Shown: positions 26,932 to 36,445, counted from the first letter of the stretch. The stretch: DNA of 64,000 nucleotides from Streptococcus alactolyticus (GCF_012277075.1 NZ_JAAXMT010000008.1:1-64000), one strand, 5' to 3'. The notes: generated from the sequence alone by a model not told the origin. A program made the numbers and translations.

Positions 26932-27898
26932 CAAACAACGAAAACTCATTCAGTTATTTAATAATTTGTTTCATAGTGGCTTTCATTTGTCGGAAATTCT
27001 GTCCTTTCTAAGACGTAGTCAGCTGCTGGAGGCTGATTATATCGATGTGATGCAAAATAGCTTATTGGCTGGAGGTAATCTATCGCTCATGATGTCCCAG
27101 CTAGGTTTCTCTGATACGATTGTAACGCAGATGGCTTTGGCGGATATTCACGGCAATAGTCAAAGGAGCCTTGTAAAAATTGATGCCTATCTAACTAGCA
27201 TGGGTGCCGTGAGAAAGAAATTGCTCGAGGTTATGACCTACCCTGTCATGTTACTTGGCTTCCTTGTGTTGATTATGGTGGGGCTAAATCATTATTTATT
27301 GCCACAACTGGAAGGTAGCAATCTAGCCACTCAGTTGATTCAGCATTTTCCCCTGCTGTTTTTAGTGGGAACTGTGATGATTACGCTCGTGGTTCTTGCG
27401 CTTTATCTTTACCAAAAACGCTTGCCTCGCATTCGGGTGTACAGTCAACTCAGTCGCCTTCCTTTTATTGGAAATACCATTCGGTTGTATTTGACGGCTT
27501 ATTACGCACGGGAATGGGGCAACCTCATCGGTCAAGGTGTTGAGTTAATTGACATTGTGGCGATTATGCAGCAACAAAAATCACGCTTGTTTCAAGAAAT
27601 TGGGCAAGATATGCAAGAAGCTTTACTGTCAGGACAAGCCTTTCATCAAAAAGTATTGGATTATCCTTTTTTTCTGACAGAACTAGGACTGATGATTGAG
27701 TACGGTGAAATCAAATCAAAATTAGGCAGTGAATTAGACATTTACGCCGAGGAAACCTGGCAACGTTTCTTTGGCAAAATGAACCAAGCAACCCAGTTGA
27801 TTCAACCGCTAGTCTTTATCTTTGTGGCTTTGGTGATTGTCTTGATTTACGTAGCGATGTTGTTGCCAATGTATCAAAATATGGGAGGGTATTTTTAA
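26810..27898 (+). CDS. comGB: Competence pilus membrane protein ComGB (ComYB)
   Basis: About 362 aa as read from 26810. T2SF/GspF family with three clear membrane segments (about residues 145-165, 190-210 and 335-355) and two cytoplasmic helical domains. It is the inner-membrane platform for ComGA. The start is uncertain: 26810 has a GGGGGAGGAGG site but overlaps comGA by 122 bp. A later start nearer residue 23-40 would match the shorter relatives. The stop overlaps the comGC start. Confidence 0.9.
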   Translation: MLQKMDLKSTSQATGIKKWTSWLHKDIFPKNKRPLKKLPFSKQRKLIQLFNNLFHSGFHLSEILSFLRRSQLLEADYIDVMQNSLLAGGNLSLMMSQLGFSDTIVTQMALADIHGNSQRSLVKIDAYLTSMGAVRKKLLEVMTYPVMLLGFLVLIMVGLNHYLLPQLEGSNLATQLIQHFPLLFLVGTVMITLVVLALYLYQKRLPRIRVYSQLSRLPFIGNTIRLYLTAYYAREWGNLIGQGVELIDIVAIMQQQKSRLFQEIGQDMQEALLSGQAFHQKVLDYPFFLTELGLMIEYGEIKSKLGSELDIYAEETWQRFFGKMNQATQLIQPLVFIFVALVIVLIYVAMLLPMYQNMGGYF

Positions 27899-28191
27899 TG
27901 AAAAATAGATTAGCTAAATGGCGTAGAAAGACTGTTCGTGGATTCACTCTGGTGGAAATGTTAATTGTTTTGCTTATTATTAGCGTTTTGATGTTGCTTT
28001 TTGTACCAAATTTAAGCAATCAAAAAGATGCGGTGCGTGAAAAAGGTAACAAGGCAGTGGTCAAGGTGGTAGAAAGTCAGCTATCGCTTTATGAACTCAA
28101 AGAAGGTGAGAAACCAAGCATTGAACAACTTGTTAAAGCGGGTTATATTACAGGTGATCAAGCCGAAACCTATCGCAAAACTAAGCAATGA
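27898..28191 (+). CDS. comGC: Major competence pilin ComGC (ComYC)
   Basis: 97 aa. Prepilin signature RGFTLVEMLIVLLI: a short basic leader, cleavage between Gly and Phe by ComC peptidase, Glu at +5, then the hydrophobic helix. It is the main subunit of the transformation pilus. It overlaps comGB by one base (ATG within TAATG). Confidence 0.95.
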   Translation: MKNRLAKWRRKTVRGFTLVEMLIVLLIISVLMLLFVPNLSNQKDAVREKGNKAVVKVVESQLSLYELKEGEKPSIEQLVKAGYITGDQAETYRKTKQ

Positions 28192-28606
28192 AGGTGTTCC
28201 AGCTTTTACCATTTTGGAATCCTTGGTGACTTTGGGCATAACGTGTTTTATGGTCATGAGTTTGTCGGGTTCGCTAAACGGTATTTTTCAAAGTGTGGAA
28301 GAAACCTTGTTCTTTTTATCGTTTGAAAATCTTTATCGCGATACGCAAACGCTAGCCAACGTTAACCAAAGAGCAATGACTTTGACTATTTCAGAAGATG
28401 CGATTTCAAATGGCGTGTCTAAGGTGAGCCTTCCACGTCAGGTAAAAGTGGGAGATACCAAGCAGATTGTATTGAGCAAGGAAGGGGGCAATTCATCTTT
28501 GGGCAAGGTTGTTTTTCAATTACAAGACAAAGAGATTTATTATCAATTGTATTTAGGGAGTGGTAAATATAAAAAAACAGAGAGTAGCCGCCTACATACT
28601 CCTTGA
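28154..28606 (+). CDS. comGD: Minor competence pilin ComGD
   Basis: About 150 aa from the GTG at 28154; an ATG frame from 28091 is longer but overlaps comGC by 100 bp. Prepilin motif PAFTILESLVTLGI, then a beta-rich C-terminus. Minor pseudopilin of the uptake pilus. Start not certain. Confidence 0.85.
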   Translation: MIKPKPIAKLSNEGVPAFTILESLVTLGITCFMVMSLSGSLNGIFQSVEETLFFLSFENLYRDTQTLANVNQRAMTLTISEDAISNGVSKVSLPRQVKVGDTKQIVLSKEGGNSSLGKVVFQLQDKEIYYQLYLGSGKYKKTESSRLHTP

Positions 28607-28853
28607 GAGTTTAGTTGCCTTGGGCTTAATGGCGACCATTACCAGTCTTGTTTTGGGAGAAGTCACCAAAAGCAGGCAACAGATGCAAGCAAGCCTGCAC
28701 CAACAAGAAGTATTAAATGTGGCAACAATGGCGATTCAAACAGAACAAGGTCATTTGGCAATCAATGGGGTCGAGGTCAGCATTGTAGAACAAGAAGGTG
28801 AGCTTTTAGTTTATGAAGGAAAAAAACGGATATTACACATTAAAAAAGACTAG
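28560..28853 (+). CDS. comGE: Minor competence pilin ComGE
   Basis: 97 aa with a GTG start preceded by AGGGAG. Prepilin-like motif AAYILLESLVALGL. It overlaps comGD and comGF, consistent with the compressed operon. Confidence 0.85.
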   Translation: MVNIKKQRVAAYILLESLVALGLMATITSLVLGEVTKSRQQMQASLHQQEVLNVATMAIQTEQGHLAINGVEVSIVEQEGELLVYEGKKRILHIKKD

Positions 28854-29274
28854 ACTAAAAGCATTCACCCTTTTAGAATGCTTGGTGGCGTTGCTGGTTA
28901 TCGCAGGAACGGTCTTGGTTTATGACGGTTTAGCACGTTCGGTCAAAGCCAATATCCACTACCTATCCAACAATCAGGAAGAAGAGTGGCTTTTATTTTC
29001 CCAGCAATTACGCTCGGAACTAGAGGGGAGCCAATTAGACAGAGTAGCATCTAATAAACTGTATGTCACTAAAGCCAATCAGCACCTAGCTTTTGGTCAA
29101 TCTAACAGCCATGATTTTCGCAAAACAAACGCTTCTGGTCGTGGTTACCAACCCATGCTTTTTGGCTTGCAATCATCGAGCATATCACAAGACGGTCAGC
29201 AAGTAACGATCAAACTTGGCTTCAAAAATCGTATGGAGAGAGAATTTGTTTACACTTTTAAGACGGAAGGTTAA
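28813..29274 (+). CDS. comGF: Minor competence pilin ComGF
   Basis: 153 aa, motif KAFTLLECLVALLV followed by a soluble domain. It is a minor pseudopilin of the DNA-uptake pilus. It overlaps comGE by 41 bp and comGG by about 29 bp. Confidence 0.88.
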   Translation: MKEKNGYYTLKKTRLKAFTLLECLVALLVIAGTVLVYDGLARSVKANIHYLSNNQEEEWLLFSQQLRSELEGSQLDRVASNKLYVTKANQHLAFGQSNSHDFRKTNASGRGYQPMLFGLQSSSISQDGQQVTIKLGFKNRMEREFVYTFKTEG

Positions 29275-29572
29275 GGCTGGTATTTTGCTGTATTCTTTGC
29301 TCATGGTAGCTGTATTTGCCTTGGTTTTGCAGTTTTATTTGGGGCGCGTGGTAGCAGTTGAGCAAAAACACCAAGCGCAGCGAGCCTCAAGTCAGGCTTA
29401 TCTGATGGCAAAAGTAGTGGATAAGTTTGCCAAGGAACATTCAGGACAAATGCATTTTGACAAAGGCAAGGCTCAATATCACATTCAAGGTCAGCATATT
29501 CATATCACCGTCACCTTAGCCAATCAGCAAGAATTTCAATCCCAATTTCACAGAAATGATGAAAATGATTAG
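29246..29572 (+). CDS. comGG: Minor competence pilin ComGG
   Basis: About 108 aa from TTG at 29246, which has GGAGAGAG just upstream; the frame could begin at 29216 but has no site there. Basic leader LRRKVKAGILLYSLLM, then one hydrophobic helix and a soluble tail, matching relatives. Last pilin of the operon. Confidence 0.8.
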   Translation: MFTLLRRKVKAGILLYSLLMVAVFALVLQFYLGRVVAVEQKHQAQRASSQAYLMAKVVDKFAKEHSGQMHFDKGKAQYHIQGQHIHITVTLANQQEFQSQFHRNDEND

Positions 29573-29646
29573 TGACTTTTTTTGAAAAAGGTGACTTCTT
29601 CCCATTTTTCTTATTTTTTGATATGATAAAACGTGCGGAGGAAACT

Positions 29647-30603
29647 ATGAATTTTGAAAAAATCGAACAAGCCTACGATTTAATTTTAGAAAATATCCAA
29701 TTGATTGAAAATGAGTTGAAAACACATCTTTACGATGCCCTGATTGAACAAAACTCGTTTTATCTTGGAGAAGAAGGTGCAAGTGAGGAAGTAGCTGCAA
29801 ATAATGACAAACTACGTCAATTGCAATTAAGTCAGGAAGAGTGGCGTAGAGCCTTTCAATTTATTTTCATTAAGGCAGCTCAAACCGAGCAATTACAAGC
29901 CAATCACCAATTCACACCAGATAGCGTGGGCTTTATCTTACTCTTTTTAGTAGAAAGCTTAACAGCCCCTGATACGGTTGATGTGTTAGAAATCGGTAGT
30001 GGAACGGGAAATTTGGCTGAAACTTTATTAACAAACAGTTCCAAAACCCTGAACTATCTTGGTATTGAAGTGGATGATTTATTGATTGATTTATCTGCTA
30101 GTATCGCTGAAGTGATGGGCTCATCTGCTCAGTTTATCCAAGAGGATGCTGTACGCCCACAAATTTTAAAAGAAAGTGATGTGATTATTAGTGATTTACC
30201 AGTCGGTTTTTATCCTAATGATGCCATTGCTAAACGTTACCAAGTGGCTAGCAACAAAGAACACACCTACGCTCACCATTTGTTAATGGAGCAATCTTTG
30301 AAATACCTGAAAAAAGATGGTTTGGCTATCTTTTTAGCACCGTCTGATTTGTTGACAAGTCCACAGAGTGATTTGCTGAAAGAGTGGTTAAAAGGCTATG
30401 CAGATGTGATTGCGGTCATTACCTTGCCTGAAACCTTATTTGGTAGTGCAGCCAGCACCAAGTCCATCTTTGTTTTCAAAAAACAATCCACTCATCCAGT
30501 TGAAACTTTTGTTTACCCCTTGGTAGATTTGAAAGAACAAGCTGTTTTGGAAGATTTTGTAAAAGAATTTCAAAATTGGAAAAAAGACAATAGGCTTTTC
30601 TAA
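29647..30603 (+). CDS. Class I SAM-dependent DNA methyltransferase-like protein (YtxK type)
   Basis: 318 aa from ATG 29647 with GGAGG 6-7 nt upstream. SAM-binding motif EIGSGTGNLAE (about residues 117-127) and the catalytic-type SDLPVGFYP in place of the N/D-P-P-Y of N6-adenine methylases, which may mean changed substrate. It follows comGG by 74 bp, the usual streptococcal position before ackA, so it may be partly co-expressed with competence. Real substrate unknown. Confidence 0.85.
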   Translation: MNFEKIEQAYDLILENIQLIENELKTHLYDALIEQNSFYLGEEGASEEVAANNDKLRQLQLSQEEWRRAFQFIFIKAAQTEQLQANHQFTPDSVGFILLFLVESLTAPDTVDVLEIGSGTGNLAETLLTNSSKTLNYLGIEVDDLLIDLSASIAEVMGSSAQFIQEDAVRPQILKESDVIISDLPVGFYPNDAIAKRYQVASNKEHTYAHHLLMEQSLKYLKKDGLAIFLAPSDLLTSPQSDLLKEWLKGYADVIAVITLPETLFGSAASTKSIFVFKKQSTHPVETFVYPLVDLKEQAVLEDFVKEFQNWKKDNRLF

Positions 30604-30627
30604 AAAAATATGATAGAATGAGTTATA

Positions 30628-30645
30628 TTAAGAAAGCGCTTTAGA
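30628..30645. promoter_or_regulatory. Candidate cre (CcpA) site in the ackA leader
   Basis: AAGAAAGCGCTTTAGA contains a near-palindromic AAAGCGCTTT. It lies about 10 bp before the ackA ATG, unusually close to the start. ackA is a classic CcpA target. Confidence 0.55.
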
Positions 30646-30654
30646 GGTAAAGTT

Positions 30655-31869
30655 ATGGCAAAAACGATTTCTATCAATGCAGGAAGCTCAAGTCTAAAAT
30701 GGCAATTATACAATATGCCAGAAGAAGAGGTTATTGCAAAAGGGTTAATTGAGCGTATTGGTCTTTCTTGTGGGATTTCTACGGTTAAATTCAAAGGGAA
30801 AACTCATTCAGAAACAAGAGATATTCCAGACCATACGGCAGCTGTTAAAATTTTGTTGGATAATTTGATTTTGATGGCTATTATCACAGGCTATGACGAA
30901 ATTGACGGTGTCGGACATCGTGTTGTGGCTGGTGGCGAATATTTTAAAGAGTCTGCATTGGTGACGGATGATGTCATTCAAAAAGTGGAAGGGTTGTCAA
31001 CTTTGGCTCCTCTACACAACCCTGGAGCAGTCCTTGGTATCAAAGCCTTTAAAGAGCTTTTGCCAGATATTACCAGTGTCGTTGTTTTTGATACGGCTTT
31101 TCACACATCAATGCCAAAAGTCGCTTATCGCTACCCAATTGCGAACCGCTACTACAAAGAATACAAGGTACGTAAATATGGAGCACACGGGACTAGTCAT
31201 CAATACGTCGCCCAAGAAGCTGCCAAAGTCCTTGGAAAACCATTGGAAGAGTTGAAATTGATTACTTGCCACATTGGTAATGGGGTTTCAGTTACTGCGG
31301 TTAAGGGTGGTCAATCGGTTGATACGTCAATGGGCTTGACACCACTTGGTGGTACCATGATGGGGACACGTTCAGGAAGTATTGATCCTGGTGTGATTGC
31401 TTTCTTAATGGATTCAGATCCTGAACTCAATACGTCTGACGACATTCGAACAGTGCTAAACCGTCAGTCAGGGCTTCTTGGTGTCTCTGAAAAATCAAGT
31501 GATATGCGTGATATTCTTGCTGGCAAAGAAGCTGGAGATGCTAATTGCGAGTTAGCTTATGATATGTATATCGACCGTTTGCGAAAATACATTGCGCAGT
31601 ACTTTGCTGTGTTAAATGGCGCAGATGCAGTTATCTTTACGGCTGGTATTGGTGAAAATTCAGATGTCGTGCGTGAGGATATTATTGCTGGCATGACTTG
31701 GTTTGGTGTGGATATTGATCCTGCTAAGAATGTACCAGGTGCTTATGGCGTGATTTCAACGGATCAAGCACGCGTGAAAGTTATGGTCATCCCAACAGAT
31801 GAGGAACTCGTGATTGCGCGTGATGTTGAGCGTTTTAAAAACGCAACTAACGAAGTTATCAATTATTAA
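30655..31869 (+). CDS. ackA: Acetate kinase
   Basis: 404 aa. The motifs [16 protein letters not shown] (N-terminal phosphate loop) and [21 protein letters not shown] and FTAGIGENS are all in place. It converts acetyl phosphate and ADP to acetate and ATP, the overflow ATP step of streptococci. RBS AGAGGTAAAG. A terminator follows at 31886. Confidence 0.97.
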   Translation: MAKTISINAGSSSLKWQLYNMPEEEVIAKGLIERIGLSCGISTVKFKGKTHSETRDIPDHTAAVKILLDNLILMAIITGYDEIDGVGHRVVAGGEYFKESALVTDDVIQKVEGLSTLAPLHNPGAVLGIKAFKELLPDITSVVVFDTAFHTSMPKVAYRYPIANRYYKEYKVRKYGAHGTSHQYVAQEAAKVLGKPLEELKLITCHIGNGVSVTAVKGGQSVDTSMGLTPLGGTMMGTRSGSIDPGVIAFLMDSDPELNTSDDIRTVLNRQSGLLGVSEKSSDMRDILAGKEAGDANCELAYDMYIDRLRKYIAQYFAVLNGADAVIFTAGIGENSDVVREDIIAGMTWFGVDIDPAKNVPGAYGVISTDQARVKVMVIPTDEELVIARDVERFKNATNEVINY

Positions 31870-31885
31870 ATATGATAAGACCATT

Positions 31886-31914
31886 AAAGCTGGCCCATTT
31901 GGGTCAGCTTTTTT
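31886..31914 (+). terminator. ackA terminator
   Basis: AAAGCTGGCCC-ATTT-GGGTCAGCTTTTTT. Confidence 0.9.
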
Positions 31915-31989
31915 GCAGTTGTTTGGATTGTTTTTGGGCTGGATTTTGTTTACAATAGTACGAAACAGGATGTTAGGAGAGATGATGAA

Positions 31990-32628
31990 ATGAAACGATT
32001 TGTAACGGCCGTGGGTTATTTTTTCTTGGCTTTTACTCTGATTTTTTTAGAACAATTGCCAACGGTTTTTATTAGAGCTAACCAACCATTCAACCAAACT
32101 TTGGGAATTACTTTGGCTTTGCTGGTGGTGTCAATTTTTACGATTTACGTTGCTAGGCGTGTTGGTTTTTTGAAACAGTTGGAGGATTTAAAAACCTGGC
32201 AGGCTTGGAAAATCATTCTTATTGGCTTTACGGCCTTGACGGTTGTCAAATATATTGGTGGTGTCATTTTGGTTTTGGAAAAAGGCCTTGACGCCAATAC
32301 AGGCAATCAAGCAGCGATTGAGCAAGTTGGTATGTCGCCAATATTGCTAATTACGTTGACGGTGATTACTGCACCGATTGTGGAAGAAACGGTCATGCGA
32401 GGGCTGATTTTAGGAAAGGTCTTTAACAATTCTTACCTTGGTGTTTTGTTAAGTTCTTTCTTGTTTGGCTTGTTGCACATGCCGACTGACCTTGGAAGTT
32501 GGATTATTTATGGCGGTATGGGGTTGGTTCTCGCTCTCATTTATCACCGTACGCAAAAGCTCGAGTACACGATAGCTGTTCATTTTATTAACAATGCTTT
32601 GGGTGTGCTTTTCATGTTATTGTTATAA
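31990..32628 (+). CDS. CPBP-family intramembrane protease (Abi/CAAX type)
   Basis: 212 aa, about five to six membrane helices. The conserved motifs EETVMRG (about residues 131-137), FGLLHMP and HFINNALG are the Glu-Glu-x3-Arg, F-x3-H and H-x3-N signatures of CPBP peptidases. Some members confer bacteriocin self-immunity, but no bacteriocin gene lies nearby. Single gene between two terminators. Confidence 0.88.
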   Translation: MKRFVTAVGYFFLAFTLIFLEQLPTVFIRANQPFNQTLGITLALLVVSIFTIYVARRVGFLKQLEDLKTWQAWKIILIGFTALTVVKYIGGVILVLEKGLDANTGNQAAIEQVGMSPILLITLTVITAPIVEETVMRGLILGKVFNNSYLGVLLSSFLFGLLHMPTDLGSWIIYGGMGLVLALIYHRTQKLEYTIAVHFINNALGVLFMLLL

Positions 32629-32656
32629 AAAAAGCTGGGCTTTCGCTCAGCTTTTT
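32629..32656. terminator. Bidirectional terminator
   Basis: AAAAAGCTGGGC-TTTC-GCTCAGCTTTTT, ending the CPBP gene (plus) and proC (minus). Confidence 0.9.
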
Positions 32657-32661
32657 GACTA

Positions 32662-33432
32662 TTATAAGTTTTTGGCTTTATCAATTGTGGCATCAATGCT
32701 AGAGATGACGCTAGCTGTTAAACCTGTTTTTTCAAGGTCAAGCAATCCTGCGATAGTTGTACCACCAGGACTTGAGATTTTATCAATCAAATCGTGTGGG
32801 CTATCAGCCCCTTGCAGCAAATTTTCAGCGCTGGCTAGGACCGTTTGTGTGACAATTTCTAATGATTTGCCCTTTGGAATACCGTATTTGACACCCGCTT
32901 TGGCGAGCGCTTCGATAAATAGGTAAATGTAGGCTGGACTAGAACCAGCAAGGGCTGTAAAGGTGTCGAAATCTTTTTCTGGTATGTCAAACGTTGTACC
33001 AAAACTGTCCGTGATTTCTTTAGCGCTTGTGAACAGTTCTTCAGAAACGTGTTCATTGATGCAAATAGCCGTTGTACTTTTTAAAATTTGTGCGTTGATA
33101 TTTGGCATGATGCGAATCAAGGGCAGTTCAGGGCTTGTTAATTTGCCAAGACGCTCCAAGGTGACACCTGCAGCCATTGATAGAATAGGTTGATGAAAAT
33201 GAAGTTCGGAAAGAACAGGTTCAAACATTTGTGGCTTGATACCAAGGACAACCAAATCCACTTGGTCAATGAGTTCTTGGTGTGATGGTGCTGCCGTTAC
33301 ATTTAGCTGCTCAGCTATTTCGCGTGAGCGAGCTAGTGATGACCCTGAAATGATAATGTCATGCGATGTTGTCTTGAGTCCGTTGATAATGGCAGAGGCC
33401 ATTTTACCAACTCCGATAAATCCAATTTTCAT
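32662..33432 (-). CDS. proC: Pyrroline-5-carboxylate reductase
   Basis: 256 aa. Rossmann NAD(P) motif GVGKMAS at the N-terminus, then MAAGVTLERLG and the C-terminal SSPGGTTIAGL, classic for ProC. It makes the last step of proline synthesis. 17 bp behind pepA on the same strand, so an operon pepA-proC. Confidence 0.95.
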   Translation of the reverse strand: MKIGFIGVGKMASAIINGLKTTSHDIIISGSSLARSREIAEQLNVTAAPSHQELIDQVDLVVLGIKPQMFEPVLSELHFHQPILSMAAGVTLERLGKLTSPELPLIRIMPNINAQILKSTTAICINEHVSEELFTSAKEITDSFGTTFDIPEKDFDTFTALAGSSPAYIYLFIEALAKAGVKYGIPKGKSLEIVTQTVLASAENLLQGADSPHDLIDKISSPGGTTIAGLLDLEKTGLTASVISSIDATIDKAKNL

Positions 33433-33449
33433 GCTTCCTTCATTCCTCT

Positions 33450-34517
33450 CTAATAATTTTTGATTAAATCAACAGTTGAGCGGTCTAATTTGTTAACAAT
33501 GGCTTGTAAGAAGGCTTGGGCTTGTAAGAAGTCATCCATAGCGTAAAGGGTTTGGTGTGAGTGAATGTAACGGGCACAAACACCGATAGTTGTTGATGGG
33601 ATACCCTCATTTTGAAGGTGGGCAGCACCAGCGTCTGTTCCCCCTTTAGAAGGATAATATTGGTATTTGATACCAGCTTCTTCGGCAGTTGTCAAAAGGA
33701 AATCACGCATATTTTTTAGCATGATGTGGCCTGGGTCGTAGAAACGGAAAAGGGTTCCGTCGCCAATTGTACCTTGGTTGCCATAAATATCTCCCGCAGG
33801 TGAACAATCAACGGCAAAGAAGAGTTCAGGTTTGAATTTGGTTGTTGACACGTGTGCCCCACGCAGCCCAACTTCTTCTTGAACATTTGCCCCAGCGATA
33901 AGGGTGTTGTCCAAGCGTTTTCCTTTAAGGCTTTCGAGCAATTCAGTCACCATTAAAATACCAAAGCGATTATCCCAAGCTTTAGAAATCACATTTTTTT
34001 GGTTAGCCGTAAGGACGGTTTCTGATTTTGGTACAATGATATCACCAGGAAGGACACCAAAGCTTTCTGCTTCTGCCTTGTCTGCAAATCCAGCATCAAA
34101 AATAATGTCATCGATTTTTGGAAGTGATGCAGAGCCATTTGCCCCACGAAGAAAATGTGGTGGAACAGAACCAGATACAACTGGAATGGCACGACCTTCA
34201 CGAGTGTAAAGGGTAAAACGTTGCGAACTCAAAACCAAAGGGTTCCAGCCGCCGATACCCACGGCACGCATTGTCCCATCTGCTTTGATGTCGCTCACCA
34301 TAAAACCGACTTCGTCCATGTGAGAGGCCACCATGATACGTGGAGCCTCTTTGGCATCAGAGTTTTTGATTCCAAAAATACCGCCCAGACCATCTGTTTG
34401 CACGTTATCAACTAGTGGCGTGATTTTCGAACGTAAAAAGTCTCGAACGTTGTACTCATAGCCTGCAATACCATCAAGTTCTGTAACTTCTTTTATTTTA
34501 GAAAATAATTCTGACAT
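33450..34517 (-). CDS. pepA: Glutamyl aminopeptidase PepA (M42 family)
   Basis: 355 aa. M42 metal-binding pattern: HMDEVGF, then KAWDNRFG (bridging Asp), VQEEVGLRG (catalytic Glu), DCSPAGD and the late His. It trims Glu/Asp from peptides in the cytosol. A second M42 enzyme is at 45396. First gene of the pepA-proC transcript. Confidence 0.92.
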   Translation of the reverse strand: MSELFSKIKEVTELDGIAGYEYNVRDFLRSKITPLVDNVQTDGLGGIFGIKNSDAKEAPRIMVASHMDEVGFMVSDIKADGTMRAVGIGGWNPLVLSSQRFTLYTREGRAIPVVSGSVPPHFLRGANGSASLPKIDDIIFDAGFADKAEAESFGVLPGDIIVPKSETVLTANQKNVISKAWDNRFGILMVTELLESLKGKRLDNTLIAGANVQEEVGLRGAHVSTTKFKPELFFAVDCSPAGDIYGNQGTIGDGTLFRFYDPGHIMLKNMRDFLLTTAEEAGIKYQYYPSKGGTDAGAAHLQNEGIPSTTIGVCARYIHSHQTLYAMDDFLQAQAFLQAIVNKLDRSTVDLIKNY

Positions 34518-34572
34518 AAAAACCTCGATTCTATATTTTCTATTTTAGCATAAAAATGGTAAAATAAAGCGT

Positions 34573-34863
34573 ATGATAAGTAAAAAAAGCAGTTTCCTTT
34601 TGGGCTCTAGTGTGGTGGGAGTGACTGGTCTTATCGCCTTTAGCACAATGTTAAGCAAGCAACAGGAAAAGAAACGGCAAGAAAGAGTTAAAAGAGAAGT
34701 GCGTGATTGTTTTAGTCAGCTTGGTTCTATTTTGGTTCTTTATGTGAATCATTTTGAGTCTGACAAAACAACAACGACAGGTGGTGTTGTCCTGACAGAT
34801 GGTCGTACTTTTCGATTTGTTCACCAAAGGGGTGACATTAGCTATGTGGAGGAGAAAAAATGA
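34573..34863 (+). CDS. Small membrane-anchored DUF4651 protein
   Basis: 96 aa. An N-terminal hydrophobic segment (about residues 8-26) is followed by a basic stretch and a short beta-rich domain. It overlaps the thioredoxin gene start by 4 bp. Family conserved in streptococci; role unknown. Confidence 0.8.
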   Translation: MISKKSSFLLGSSVVGVTGLIAFSTMLSKQQEKKRQERVKREVRDCFSQLGSILVLYVNHFESDKTTTTGGVVLTDGRTFRFVHQRGDISYVEEKK

Positions 34864-35177
34864 TTAGTCCAGCGTCTTATGAAGAAATGGCGACTTATTT
34901 GGAAAAACCTGGTAAAGTGGTTTTCTTTTTTACGGCAAATTGGTGCCCAGATTGCCAATTTATCTATCCTGTCATGCCAGAGATTGAAACTGAAAATCCT
35001 GAATTTACCTTTGTCCGTGTTGATCGTGACGAATTTATGGAAGTCGCACAACGCTGGGATATTTTTGGTATTCCAAGTTTTGTAGTGACCGAAAATGGCA
35101 AAGAAATCGGGCGTTTAGTCAACAAATTACGCAAAACCAGAGCAGAAATTAACAGCTTTTTAGCTGAATTGAAATAG
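34860..35177 (+). CDS. Thioredoxin-family protein (YtpP-like)
   Basis: 105 aa with a WCPDC redox centre (around residue 26), a variant of the usual WCGPC, and a cis-Pro in GIPSF. Probably a thiol-disulfide exchange protein of the cytosol. It overlaps the upstream gene by 4 bp and is followed 8 bp later by ytpR. Confidence 0.9.
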   Translation: MISPASYEEMATYLEKPGKVVFFFTANWCPDCQFIYPVMPEIETENPEFTFVRVDRDEFMEVAQRWDIFGIPSFVVTENGKEIGRLVNKLRKTRAEINSFLAELK

Positions 35178-35185
35178 GAGAGAAA

Positions 35186-35815
35186 ATGATTTTTACGTAC
35201 AACAAAGAACACGTCGGTGATGTCCTTATGGTGATTGTCAAAGATAGTAAGGGTGCTAAGCTTGATTACGAACGCAAAGGCAAGGTATCACGCGTATTTC
35301 TTGAAAAAAATGGTGAAACAGTTGCTTGGAATATTTTTGATGTGTCAAGCTTGATTGCGATTAGTGGTAAGGGTCAAGTGACCTTGTCTGACCAAGATGT
35401 GGCAACCCTTAACGCTGAATTGACAAAAGAAGACTTCAGCGAGCAATTGGAAAATGACCCATCACCAAAATTTGTCGTTGGTCAAATCAAAGAAATGGCT
35501 GCTCATTCAGACAGTGACCACTTGAATATTTGCCAAGTGCAAATCTCAGATGATAAAACCGTTCAAATTGTTGCAGGAGCGCCAAATGCAGCAGTTGGCT
35601 TAAAAACTATTGTTGCTCTTCCAGGTGCAATGATGCCAAACGGTAGTTTGATTTTCCCAGGTGCCCTTCGCGGTGAAAAGAGTTTTGGGATGATGTGCTC
35701 ACCTCGTGAATTGGCTCTTCCAAATGCGCCACAAAAACGTGGGATCATTGAATTGGATGATACAGCAGTGGTTGGCGAAGCCTTTGATCCAGAAAAACAC
35801 TGGAAAGCTCAATAG
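35186..35815 (+). CDS. ytpR: YtpR-like tRNA-binding domain protein
   Basis: 209 aa. The N-terminal half (DUF4479-like) precedes an EMAPII-type tRNA-binding fold (FVVGQIKEMAAHSDSDHLNI, then CSPRELAL). It resembles the domain at the start of the PheT beta chain. Role unknown, suggested in tRNA handling. Last gene of the DUF4651-thioredoxin-ytpR run, with a terminator after it. Confidence 0.85.
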   Translation: MIFTYNKEHVGDVLMVIVKDSKGAKLDYERKGKVSRVFLEKNGETVAWNIFDVSSLIAISGKGQVTLSDQDVATLNAELTKEDFSEQLENDPSPKFVVGQIKEMAAHSDSDHLNICQVQISDDKTVQIVAGAPNAAVGLKTIVALPGAMMPNGSLIFPGALRGEKSFGMMCSPRELALPNAPQKRGIIELDDTAVVGEAFDPEKHWKAQ

Positions 35816-35824
35816 TAATGAAAG

Positions 35825-35849
35825 GAGTTGGAGTTTCCAGCTCTTTTTT
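35825..35849 (+). terminator. ytpR terminator
   Basis: GAGTTGGA-GTT-TCCAGCTC stem with a T-run. Confidence 0.8.
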
Positions 35850-35858
35850 CTCTTGTTT

Positions 35859-35866
35859 TTCGAATA
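35859..35866 (+). promoter_or_regulatory. SigX (ComX) box for ssbB
   Basis: TTCGAATA, T-rich upstream, 19 bp before the ssbB ATG, the same spacing as at comGA. Confidence 0.85.
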
Positions 35867-35885
35867 ATAAGATAGGAGGAAGCTT

Positions 35886-36281
35886 ATGTACAATAAAGTT
35901 ATTATGATTGGTCGCCTGACTGTACAACCAGAGCTGGTGACAACACCAAACGATAAATCAGTCACACGCGTGACTTTGGCAGTTAATAGACGATTTAAAT
36001 CGCAAAATGGGGAACGTGATGCGGATTTTATTTCCCTTGTGGTTTGGGGACGTTTGGCAGAAACCCTAACGTCTTACGCGGGAAAAGGTAGCCTCATATC
36101 AGTCGATGGCGAACTTCGCACACGCAAATACGATAAAAATGGACAGACGCAGTACGTGACCGAAGTCCTATGTCATTCTTTCCAGTTATTAGAAAGCCGC
36201 ACCAAACGTGCCATGCGAGAAAACAACACCCCAAACAACCTAGCCGACCTCGTACTAGAAGAAGAGGAACTCCCGTTTTAA
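35886..36281 (+). CDS. ssbB: Competence single-stranded DNA-binding protein SsbB
   Basis: 131 aa, OB-fold (MYNKVIMIGRLT, VTLAVNRRF, ADFISLVVWG). It lacks the long Gly-rich linker of SsbA and is short, as in competence paralogs. The acidic tip EEEELPF binds partner proteins. The SigX box upstream supports competence induction: it coats incoming single strands. Confidence 0.93.
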   Translation: MYNKVIMIGRLTVQPELVTTPNDKSVTRVTLAVNRRFKSQNGERDADFISLVVWGRLAETLTSYAGKGSLISVDGELRTRKYDKNGQTQYVTEVLCHSFQLLESRTKRAMRENNTPNNLADLVLEEEELPF

Positions 36282-36284
36282 TAT

Positions 36285-36320
36285 GAAACAGTTCAAGTTT
36301 TTGACTTGGGCTGTTTTTTG
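36285..36320 (+). terminator. ssbB terminator
   Basis: AAACAGTTCAAGT / ACTTGGGCTGTT stem followed by T-run. Confidence 0.8.
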
Positions 36321-36445
36321 TTGGATGATAGTTGAAGTTTAAGTGCTAGCTATACTTTTTGACTGAATTGTATATACAATTTAAAAATGTTATAATTAAG
36401 ATAAAATAATTATTGGTTTTTCAGAGATTATTGAAAAGGTATAGA

